DNA from: Gracilaria caudata
Lineage: Eukaryota; Rhodophyta; Florideophyceae; Gracilariales; Gracilariaceae
Direction: 5' to 3'
Length of the DNA: 16,779 nt
Assembly (NCBI GenBank): GCA_030374735.1
Contig: JASCIV010000559.1
Coordinates: 1 to 16,779, forward strand
Shown: positions 6,421-14,887 of the stretch, piece after piece
Position numbering within the stretch: the stretch's first letter is position 1
How the letters are laid out: each line of letters opens with the position of its first letter
Notes under the pieces: generated by a model
The model's input: only the letters and a program-made list of their open reading frames with translations
Told to the model about the DNA's origin: nothing
The model's database searches: none
Translations under genes and position numbers: made by a program

Positions 6421-9400
6421 ATGGGTAACTTCCGCAACCGTAATAGACGCTCGTACCGCTCTACGTTCCGCCCCGAAAACGCCGCCGCTTCGGACTTGCA
6501 ACCCAATGTGTACAAGCAGCGTCGCGCTAACCAGCTGTCGCAGGATGCTGCCATGGGTTTCGAGCAGTTACCGCCCGGGTCGAAGCCCCGCGTAGGCTGG
6601 CTGCTTAACATGGTTCCGTCCATCGTGGAGGAACCGCTCACGAACAAGCCTGTACAGGCCGTTGACCTTTTCTTTATCACCGATGACCATACCGCCGACT
6701 TTCGAGCTTCCATTATTTCACGCCCGTACATGTACCTCGCTGTGGTGCCTTCATTATTGAGGGAGGTTGACATTGCGCTCAGGAGAAAGTATGCTGATGT
6801 GGTTGCTGATATCACCGTTGCTTACCTTGAAGATATCTCCGCGCCGAATCATCTCGCATTACCAGATGGTCGCCCGTTCCTCAAGGTGGAGGCACGAACT
6901 TCTGCCGATCTGTTTTCGTTGAGAAAGTCACTGTTGCCCATTATCAAGCGAAACACAGAGCGAAACCAAAGAAACGCCGCGTTTAGTGCATTGCATGATG
7001 ATGGCTTTGCCGCTCCTTCGGACCCTCTTGATGCCGTTCTCGAAATGCGCGAATATGATGTGGCTCCCGTCAACCGACTCGCCATTGATCAGAAGATCAA
7101 TGTTGGATATTGGTACAGCGTCACCCCAGGCGGCGACAATCAGCACCGTGCAAAAGCGTCATATGATCTTCAACACGATTTGCATCTTCACCAAGATGAA
7201 GATCTTGACGTGCGACTGGACCCGGATATGAATGAGGCTCGTGCAAACGACTTTTTCAGCGCCCATCTTACCCGACTTTCTGAAATCGTAGAGAGAGCAT
7301 CACCGGTCGTGTTCGCATTCGATATTGAGTGTACCAAAAAACCACTCAAGTTCCCAGACGCAGAGGCTGGAGACCAAGTGATGATGATCTCTTGGATGGT
7401 TGATGGCAAAGGGTTTTTGGGTATTAACCGTGAAGTTGTCTCAAAGGATATTGAAGACTTTGAATACCGACCCCATCCAGAGTATCACGGCGAGTTCGAA
7501 GTGTACAACGAGCCCAATGAAAAATCATTGTTACAGAGATTCTTTAGTGAGGTTCGGCTTGCGGCTCCAAGAGTGTTTGTTACGTTCAATGGAGATTTCT
7601 TTGATTGGCCGTTTGTTGAGACTCGTGCTTCCATGTTGGGTATGGATATGAGCGAAGAGATTGGCATCCGATGTGAAACTGACATGCGTATGATAAAGCA
7701 GACAGACGGGCGGTCTGCAGTTCACATGGACGTTTTCCACTGGGTGAACCGCGATTCGTATCTTCCCCAGGGATCCCGTGGCCTCAAGGCCGTAACTCGA
7801 GTTCTTCTTGGATTTGAACCAGAAGAAATTCCGCCGGAGGAGATGATGACAGCTGCTACAGAGCGACCAGATGAGATGGCCAAGTACTCAGTTTCCGATG
7901 CCGTGTGCACTTACCATCTCTATATGAAGTATGTGCATCCGTTTATATTTTCGCTGTGTAACATCATCCCGCTCAACCCTGATGATGTGCTGCGCAAGGG
8001 ATCGGGCACATTGTGCGAAATGTTGCTCATGTGTCAGGCTCGTGATAAACGTATTGTCGCTCCGAACAAGCACAACGGGGGCGCTATTGGTAAGCTTACC
8101 GAAGACGGCCATGTTCTGGAATCCGAGACGTATATCGGCGGGCACGTGGAAGCCATACGAACAGGTGTGTATAGAAGTGATCTACCACTCTCCTTCGACA
8201 TTGATGTCTCTGCTTTGGACGACTTGGAAAAATCTCTTGACGATACTCTTCATTTCGCCATCACTGTCGAGAACAAGATGCGTCTTGAAGATGTTACTAA
8301 CTACGAAGAAGTTCGAGGGCGAATTATCAAGGAGCTGCATGAACTCCGTACAAAACCAACGCGTACAGAAAAGCCTCGCATCTACCATCTTGATGTGTCC
8401 GCGATGTATCCGAACATCATTTTGACGAACCGTCTCCAGCCACACGCCATCGTTACGCCGGCCCAGTGTGCTGCATGTGACTTTAACGGAATGTCTGAGT
8501 GTCAGCGTGACATGGAGTGGACCTGGCGAGGAGAGCACTATCCCGCCTCTCGCGGAGAGGCAGAGATGATTCAGAGGAGAACTGCTCAGGAACAGCGGGA
8601 CGAAGAGCTCCGTGCTGCTGCTCAAACCGCGAAATCCGCCGAGAACAATGATGATGGTGGAGGTTACAATTCGCGGTACGGAAAGCGCCATTCCCCGATG
8701 AAGAATCCTAGGATAAACCGAGAATGGTCATCCATTCCAAACTTCAACGATGAAGAGGCGCGTAAGGATGACTTGTTCAGGTCGAGATTGAAAGAATACT
8801 GCCGCCGAAACTACTCGAAAACGGTAGAGACGAAGGTTATCCCGAAAACCGCGACAATCTGTCAACGAGAAAACCCTTTTTATGTTGACACCGTGCGCGC
8901 GTTTCGGGATCGTCGATATGAGTACAAGGGGCTGTTGAAGAAGCAAAAGAAATTGAAAGTTGAAGCGAAGCAATCCGGGGACGTAGATGCGCTCAAGTCA
9001 GCAGAGAAGCTGGTGGTTTTGTATGACTCGCTGCAACTCGCACACAAATGCATCTTGAACTCTTTCTATGGATACGTGATGAGAAAGGGAGCACGATGGT
9101 ATTCAATGGAAATGGCGGGGGTCGTCACCAACACCGGTGGGCTGATAATTCGAAGAGCTCGAGAGTTTATCGACAAAGTCGGGCTTCCTCTCGAACTGGA
9201 CACAGACGGTATTTGGTGCGTGTTGCCCATCTCCTTTCCAGAAAATTTCTCGTTCACCACAAAGCCCGGAAAGAAGTTCTCCATCAACTACATATGTTCT
9301 GTGTTTAACGCAGATGTGGCGGCCAATTTCACAAACCACCAGTATCAAGATCTGGTGGACCCTGAAACGTTCACATATGAGCAAAGAAGTGAGTGTTCAA

Positions 9401-12400
9401 TCCTCTTTGAGGTGGACGGGCCGTATCGTGCGATGGTTTTACCTGCCTCCTTGGAGGAAGGAAAGAGCATAAAGAAGCGCTATGCGGTTTTCAACGATGA
9501 TGGTTCTCTGGCTGAACTGAAAGGGTTTGAGATCAAGAGGAGGGGAGAACTGAAGTTGATCAAAGAGTTCCAAGGCGAAATCTTCAAGCGATTTCTTGAA
9601 GGAAACTCAATTTCAGGGTGTTATAAGCAAGTCGGCGTGACTTGTAACAAGTGGCTAGACATAATTATGTCAAAAGGAGACGGGTTGTCCGATTCACAGC
9701 TACTAGAGTTGTTAGTCGAACAGAACAACATGAGCAAGCCCTTGCAGGAATACCTTCAAGCAGGACAAAAGAGTTGCGCTATCACTTGTGCAGGAAGAAT
9801 GCAAGAGTTCCTCGGTTCAGAGATCGTCAAAGACAAAGGCTTAGCTACCATGTACGTTATCGCACGAAAGCCAGAAGACACCCAGGTAACTTCACGCGCT
9901 ATACCTGTGCAAATCTTTGAGTTTCAGAAGGAAGTTGTGCGCAGAAGGCTTCTGCGGAAGTGGTTAAAGAGCGCAGAAAACGAAGGTCTTGAATTACGCG
10001 ATTTGCTTGACTGGGACTACTACAAGGGACGTCTTGCGAACGCTATTCTCAAGATTGTCAGCATACCAGCGGCTCTTCAAGCAGTTGACAACCCTGTTCC
10101 AAGGATTGAATACCCCCCTTGGCTGGTGAAGAAGTGCAAGGAGCTCTCAGATGTACGGAAGCAGCAGAGGCTTTCGTCGTTCTTCTCTCCTCTCCCGAAG
10201 GGCCAGCGAGCTCGAATTTCGAGTAAGTCCCTGAGGGACTCTGTGAATGATACCGATAGACTTGCAATCGAAGATATAGAGGATCTACCGATAGGGGCAT
10301 GGACCGCCGCTCGCGTTGCAAAACGCAAGGCACAGGCGGTAGTGACGAGGAGGTTGCGGAACGAGAAAGAGACCTTCAGGAAGGCATGGAGCACTGGAGT
10401 TCATCCCGATGAATTGCTCCTCCGAAGCAATGCCAAAGACCCGAGCGTGCGAGCATCACAGGCCCGAAACTCTATGCTACAACTCATCAGAGCTACCCAT
10501 CCCAACATTCGTTCTGATTATGCTGGTTGGGTTCGTTATGCCAAGCGGATCTGGCGCGCACAACGCGCCATAAGGGTCCAAAGATACGCCGGGAAGAGAA
10601 GTATAGCTCAAGTTACGGATGATGAAGACGAAGCTGAGGCCGACGGGGAAAGCCCAGAAACGTCAGAATCAAAACGATTTGGTGGAGAGTCCTTCGCGAA
10701 GAAGTACGGGGTAAAGCGGCCTCGAAAGAAGTCCAGATCATGTGATGCGGCGACAATGGAGTACGCCCCCACGAATTTCGTTGTGGATCTTCGAAGAAGC
10801 ACAACTTCGCACGATTTCTTCAAGAAAAAATCTGTCCCTCTTCTTGGGCCAGGCGTATCTTGGCAGACTGTGGCGGTATCTCCTGTGGCGCAATCTCCTG
10901 GAGAATTCCAACTTTGGGTGCTTCCGGTCAAGAAGGAATTAGGTCGGTTTGAAACCGGCCAACTCTACAGCATCCCTCTGCATGTGAAGCGTGTTCTCTA
11001 TCTGAACTCGAAAACCAAGGAAGTACCGGAAATACCAGGAGCTTCTTGCGGAATTGTTCGGGGGGTCACATTGCCAAGATCCCGAGCAGTGCAACATCTC
11101 TTCCGTGTACAAGTTTGCGAGGAACGCTTTCAGCAAACCGACAAGGATGTAACTTCTCTACTAACAGAGGCCGGTACTGTTGACAGCGTGTACGGGACGC
11201 AAGGACCGTTGGATTATGAAGTCATCGTGACTCTCGGCACACTGTGCGCCCCTCGCAGATCTGCTGTTGCCAACTTGAGCACCAAAAAGCTTTTGCGGAA
11301 GGGACTGAGTCTTGACGACATCGTACCGAAGAGCCCCGAAACAGTGCCATATCTTCAAGACAAGCGAAGCAAGTCATCCGAGACAGTTCTGCATCGGGCA
11401 TTTCTTTACGGATCTCATGCCAAAGATGGAAGCTCGCGTGGTTTGTATGCGTTTGTTGCTCCTGATGCGAAAATTGTGCATGTCGTGGTTGTCACGCCGG
11501 CAGAATCTGTGGCCATCAATGTGAAGAGAATATGGAAGGGTATTCTCAAGGCCAGGAAACCACAAGAGGATGAGCACGGCGAGGGGAACTCGACTAAGGT
11601 ATCAGCGCTGTCGCTGGACTCAAGCTTCACAGCAACTGCTGTGCGAACGCGGAAGGAAGCCTGGGCAGAATTGCATAAACTACTGGCGAACCTGCGAGAT
11701 GGCCCACGACTTTCTGACAAACTCCGTTCTACAGGTTTGAAAACAATTCTGCTTGCGCAATGGCCTGCGATGGACACGTCAATCGCAACAAGCGCCATGT
11801 TCGGTTCAAAGGATAGGAAAGTGGATCTTCGCAGGAAACTTTCCGCGCTTCAAGAATGTGTCCCAGCTACTCAAGGTTATCCTGTCATTCGAGTTCCTCA
11901 TAACGGGGAAGATGGAAACTACCTGCCAGTTGGTTGGGAACACCGGGCGGCAACCACGGCTCTGTCAAGATACGCTGATATAACCGGCTGGCTTCCTAAT
12001 CAGCTTCTCCTTGCTCGATTCGCTGGTATTCCGATTGGGAACATGTCTTTAACCGATGTGCACGCCCAGGCCCTTGATGTTCTCGTTGGGCGGGAGCTCA
12101 TTAATCGGGATCACATTCTGTGGGCTTCACCTTCTTCGCAACCTGATCTAGGTGGACTCGAGGAAGATGATTGCAATTTGCAAAACGAGATGCCAACAGT
12201 CCCGGAGGTAACAAACCCAGGATCATACCGTACGATTTGTATTGACACAGAGCTATCGAACCTGTCCATTGCAACCATTCTATCTTCTTCATATGTGAAC
12301 CAAGTCGAAGGCACCGATCTTGCATTCGATGCCGCGGCAGACGTGAGCGCCAAGGTAATGAAGAATGCTGCGTCTGGCTCTTCTGCATCAAAGAAGGGCT

Positions 12401-13977
12401 CAAATGGCAGAGGTGAAATATCAGGGAAGAGACGAGTAGCACCACTGGACGAAATGGCTTCGTCTGCGCCGGCTTTCAGCGTGTTGAAGGATCTTGTCAG
12501 AAATTGGAACAAGATAGCTGCGCAAGAGTCTAACGGCGAAATCTCGTTGATAGCTCGAAGTCTGTTGGATCATCTGAACCGTTGGACGCGGTCGGAGTCT
12601 TCGCTTTTGCACGATCCAGCGCTGTCAAGATTTTTGGGCTGGCTGGTCAAGAAGGTATTCCGACAACTGATAGGGGAATTGAAGAGTCTCGGAGCATCTG
12701 TTGTGTATGCTTCATCCTCGCGCCTTATTCTTGCAACGCCGAAAACACACACATTTGATGGACTGAGGTACGCGGGATTCCTTGAGAAGACAATCAAGGA
12801 GAAGCCTCTCTTCCGACATATCCGATTCCATCCCGTCATTGGCGTGTACGCAGGGTTGTTGTTTGTGGACAGATTCAACTACGGTGCACTTCCTGCCCCA
12901 GAAGAATCCATGATTTTGACTGGAGAGTTTGCCCAGACTCAGACAGGCAACCCGAATCGTAAGCGTACGTATGCAAGTCAGGACATACCGTTTGCTCGCA
13001 TGGAGTGGGATTTTCCGCGTTATCTTCCGCTACCGATCGCCGTGTTATGGTCACAAGCAGTGGAAGAATTTATCCGTAGGCCAATGATTCAGAGATGTCT
13101 TTCTGAAGAAGCTGACAATGTAGAACAGATCGAAGACGAAATTACAATACATGAAGGAAATGAAGACGAGACAAACGCCCAGCGGGAAAACAAGAAGAAG
13201 CTTCGCTTAAGGCCGAGAGGAGATGGATTTGCGGAGGAAGTGAAATCGCTTGTCAGAGGGTTAACTACTCAGCTCTTGGAGAAAGTGCACGAAATGCGCG
13301 AAAAGACTCCATCTCTAGTGTTCCCACATGTTCCGTCTACTCTGAGTTCGTTCAAGGAAGGCAAGCGAAATCCGGCTCTTGAATTTGTTCGTTCTCTGTG
13401 CCATGTCCTTTCACTGGATACGTCATCAACTGAAGAAGTGGCGGACATGCGTAGAAGCCTTTTGCAGCTGCTTGGGGTTCGAGAATTTGCAACAGAAGCT
13501 CAGTTTGTTGATCCGGCTTCGCCGGTGCTTCTCCAGGACGTGATTTGCACATACTGTAACGCGGTTGTGAATCTTGATGTTGCAAGAGATTCGAGGTTGT
13601 GGTCTGATGAGCAAGGAGAAGAACAGGAGGACGGGTCGCAGGGTCACAGTAAACTGCTATGGGCTTGCGAGTACTGTGGTAACTCGTATGATGTTCGTCG
13701 CATTGAAATGGAGTTGATGAGAATTGCGCAGAAGTTGTACACATCTTATCAAGTTCAGGATTTGATATGCAGAAAGTGTCGAATGGTGAAGCGGGAGAAT
13801 ATGACAAGCCACTGCGGGTGTAGCGGAAGTCCTTTCGAGTTGGTTATGGATAGCACCAACTTGCGAAAGCAGTTATATGCGTTACGGAGCGTGGCCGAAT
13901 TCCATGGCTTTGAATTCGTGTTGGAAACTGTTTCTTGGATGTATGATTCCGTTGCGGTTGTTGAAGAAGTGGCGTAG
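6421..13977 (+). CDS. POLE: DNA polymerase epsilon catalytic subunit
   Basis: This single-exon gene encodes the 2518-residue leading-strand replicase. The proofreading exonuclease has Exo I FDIE (D301, E303), Exo II NGDFFD (D395) and Exo III YSVSD (D493). The polymerase has motif A DVSAMYPN (D658), motif B from K876 to Y885 (KCILNSFYGY), motif C DTD (927-929) and KKRY at 1018. C683, C686, C694 and C794 match the cysteines that hold the iron-sulfur cluster in yeast Pol2. A PCNA-interaction box QQRLSSFF lies at 1248-1255. An acidic stretch (1400-1416) and a basic KRPRKKSR (1432-1439, possible nuclear signal) lead into the inactive C-terminal polymerase module (about 1445-2330). It ends with CysA (C2376, C2379, C2416, C2419) and CysB (C2450, C2453, C2465, C2467), which bind the B subunit. 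It is longer than the human (about 2286) and yeast (2222) proteins because of linker inserts. The E2F-like palindrome upstream suggests S-phase expression. Confidence 0.98.
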   Translation: MGNFRNRNRRSYRSTFRPENAAASDLQPNVYKQRRANQLSQDAAMGFEQLPPGSKPRVGWLLNMVPSIVEEPLTNKPVQAVDLFFITDDHTADFRASIISRPYMYLAVVPSLLREVDIALRRKYADVVADITVAYLEDISAPNHLALPDGRPFLKVEARTSADLFSLRKSLLPIIKRNTERNQRNAAFSALHDDGFAAPSDPLDAVLEMREYDVAPVNRLAIDQKINVGYWYSVTPGGDNQHRAKASYDLQHDLHLHQDEDLDVRLDPDMNEARANDFFSAHLTRLSEIVERASPVVFAFDIECTKKPLKFPDAEAGDQVMMISWMVDGKGFLGINREVVSKDIEDFEYRPHPEYHGEFEVYNEPNEKSLLQRFFSEVRLAAPRVFVTFNGDFFDWPFVETRASMLGMDMSEEIGIRCETDMRMIKQTDGRSAVHMDVFHWVNRDSYLPQGSRGLKAVTRVLLGFEPEEIPPEEMMTAATERPDEMAKYSVSDAVCTYHLYMKYVHPFIFSLCNIIPLNPDDVLRKGSGTLCEMLLMCQARDKRIVAPNKHNGGAIGKLTEDGHVLESETYIGGHVEAIRTGVYRSDLPLSFDIDVSALDDLEKSLDDTLHFAITVENKMRLEDVTNYEEVRGRIIKELHELRTKPTRTEKPRIYHLDVSAMYPNIILTNRLQPHAIVTPAQCAACDFNGMSECQRDMEWTWRGEHYPASRGEAEMIQRRTAQEQRDEELRAAAQTAKSAENNDDGGGYNSRYGKRHSPMKNPRINREWSSIPNFNDEEARKDDLFRSRLKEYCRRNYSKTVETKVIPKTATICQRENPFYVDTVRAFRDRRYEYKGLLKKQKKLKVEAKQSGDVDALKSAEKLVVLYDSLQLAHKCILNSFYGYVMRKGARWYSMEMAGVVTNTGGLIIRRAREFIDKVGLPLELDTDGIWCVLPISFPENFSFTTKPGKKFSINYICSVFNADVAANFTNHQYQDLVDPETFTYEQRSECSILFEVDGPYRAMVLPASLEEGKSIKKRYAVFNDDGSLAELKGFEIKRRGELKLIKEFQGEIFKRFLEGNSISGCYKQVGVTCNKWLDIIMSKGDGLSDSQLLELLVEQNNMSKPLQEYLQAGQKSCAITCAGRMQEFLGSEIVKDKGLATMYVIARKPEDTQVTSRAIPVQIFEFQKEVVRRRLLRKWLKSAENEGLELRDLLDWDYYKGRLANAILKIVSIPAALQAVDNPVPRIEYPPWLVKKCKELSDVRKQQRLSSFFSPLPKGQRARISSKSLRDSVNDTDRLAIEDIEDLPIGAWTAARVAKRKAQAVVTRRLRNEKETFRKAWSTGVHPDELLLRSNAKDPSVRASQARNSMLQLIRATHPNIRSDYAGWVRYAKRIWRAQRAIRVQRYAGKRSIAQVTDDEDEAEADGESPETSESKRFGGESFAKKYGVKRPRKKSRSCDAATMEYAPTNFVVDLRRSTTSHDFFKKKSVPLLGPGVSWQTVAVSPVAQSPGEFQLWVLPVKKELGRFETGQLYSIPLHVKRVLYLNSKTKEVPEIPGASCGIVRGVTLPRSRAVQHLFRVQVCEERFQQTDKDVTSLLTEAGTVDSVYGTQGPLDYEVIVTLGTLCAPRRSAVANLSTKKLLRKGLSLDDIVPKSPETVPYLQDKRSKSSETVLHRAFLYGSHAKDGSSRGLYAFVAPDAKIVHVVVVTPAESVAINVKRIWKGILKARKPQEDEHGEGNSTKVSALSLDSSFTATAVRTRKEAWAELHKLLANLRDGPRLSDKLRSTGLKTILLAQWPAMDTSIATSAMFGSKDRKVDLRRKLSALQECVPATQGYPVIRVPHNGEDGNYLPVGWEHRAATTALSRYADITGWLPNQLLLARFAGIPIGNMSLTDVHAQALDVLVGRELINRDHILWASPSSQPDLGGLEEDDCNLQNEMPTVPEVTNPGSYRTICIDTELSNLSIATILSSSYVNQVEGTDLAFDAAADVSAKVMKNAASGSSASKKGSNGRGEISGKRRVAPLDEMASSAPAFSVLKDLVRNWNKIAAQESNGEISLIARSLLDHLNRWTRSESSLLHDPALSRFLGWLVKKVFRQLIGELKSLGASVVYASSSRLILATPKTHTFDGLRYAGFLEKTIKEKPLFRHIRFHPVIGVYAGLLFVDRFNYGALPAPEESMILTGEFAQTQTGNPNRKRTYASQDIPFARMEWDFPRYLPLPIAVLWSQAVEEFIRRPMIQRCLSEEADNVEQIEDEITIHEGNEDETNAQRENKKKLRLRPRGDGFAEEVKSLVRGLTTQLLEKVHEMREKTPSLVFPHVPSTLSSFKEGKRNPALEFVRSLCHVLSLDTSSTEEVADMRRSLLQLLGVREFATEAQFVDPASPVLLQDVICTYCNAVVNLDVARDSRLWSDEQGEEQEDGSQGHSKLLWACEYCGNSYDVRRIEMELMRIAQKLYTSYQVQDLICRKCRMVKRENMTSHCGCSGSPFELVMDSTNLRKQLYALRSVAEFHGFEFVLETVSWMYDSVAVVEEVA

Positions 13978-14631
13978 ATTGCGTTTTTGTGTAGCGGTAC
14001 AAACTAACCATAATGACTTCTAGCAAAGCTAGGCAAAGAAAATAGAACTACAATGTAAGTTCCTTCGCGAAAATATTGCTGGAGGGCGCCTGAAACAGCA
14101 CTTGCGTTATTCGATTTGGGCAGGGGGCTTCGTCTCGACTCCCTCTATCGCATATGGTCTGCTATTTCTTTCGACCGTCAGCAAAATTGAAGACCACTGG
14201 CAAACCCACTCAGATCCTCGGTCTATCGCTTGTATCCAAAAGCTGCTTTGAGGAGCACCAGAAAGTCAACGGTGTCGATGACTGTGTTTTATGACCATAG
14301 TTACGTTGACCCGCTGGCCTGTCGTAAGGCAAAGTCGCAGTAGGTCAGTCTGTACTTGTCATGCACAATGGCGTAGTTGTGACAACGCTGCATCCAGTTG
14401 CATGCTATCTTAACAAGAAAGAGCTGCGATGTGAATGTGGCGCAATGCGGAGAATTCCGAATACGTAGTGCTGCGCAGCGCAATGACAAGTGCTACCCCT
14501 CGAGACAATGTACTAATCGCGGAGAAAGGCCACATTTACTGACTGTATATTGCAAGTGCCACGAAAAGTCCTGGCTTTCCTCATGAGAGAAAATATTGTC
14601 TACGTAGTGAACTCTGTTGTGTTTTGAATTA
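13978..14631. other. POLE 3' flank, no supported gene
   Basis: I see no canonical AATAAA here; AATAGA occurs at about 14041 and TGTAA at about 14053. A 123-nt open frame on the minus strand (14301-14423), preceded by an acceptor-like CGCAG, is noted as a finding, but no upstream exon can be tied to it. The rest looks noncoding. Confidence 0.5.
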
Positions 14632-14652
14632 CCCCTCTCCCTCTCTCTCCCT

Positions 14653-14705
<53 letters not shown>
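14632..14705 (+). repeat. Homopyrimidine CT microsatellite, 74 nt
   Basis: Every base from 14632 to 14705 is C or T. The last 50 nt (14656-14705) are a pure run of 25 TC units; the first part is a degenerate CTCC/CTT version. On the minus strand it translates to an Arg-Glu repeat, which I regard as a spurious frame. The length is likely polymorphic. Confidence 0.97.
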
Positions 14706-14710
<5 letters not shown>

Positions 14711-14741
14711 TAGGCACACTAGCTTAATTAGAGCCACGTGC

Positions 14742-14766
14742 AGAGCGTTGTTGAAAGAAACGCTCT
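14742..14766. repeat. 8-bp inverted repeat with 9-nt loop
   Basis: AGAGCGTT (14742-14749) and AACGCTCT (14759-14766) are perfect complements separated by nine nt, 36 nt past the CT microsatellite. It could form a short hairpin in RNA. No protein or RNA family association is evident. Confidence 0.5.
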
Positions 14767-14814
14767 CTCACTAAGGAGGCCAACACGAACTACCACTGTA
14801 GAAACATATAGAGA

Positions 14815-14887
14815 AGAACATAATACCTGCGATAAGTAGAAATTGAACTATCGCGCCCGTAAATGAGAGAGAGAGAGAACATAATAC
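14815..14887 (+). repeat. 12-bp direct repeat and (GA)7 run
   Basis: AGAACATAATAC occurs at 14815-14826 and again at 14876-14887. The second copy directly follows a (GA)7 run (14865-14878), whose complement matches the CT tract 160 nt upstream. This is simple-sequence DNA with no target-site or terminal-repeat structure, so I do not call a mobile element. Confidence 0.5.

Noticed and set aside
5978..6428. Overlapping frames of 102 to 138 codons on both strands in the divergent promoter
   Set aside because: They contain the E2F-like palindrome and other GC-rich elements, are Arg/Pro-rich, overlap the POLE start and have no recognisable features.
14493..14717. Arg-Glu repeat protein on the minus strand
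   Set aside because: It is simply the translation of the CT microsatellite.
14815..14887. Direct repeat as a transposon target-site duplication
   Set aside because: The 12-bp copies flank only about 50 nt of simple sequence with no terminal inverted repeats and no coding content.
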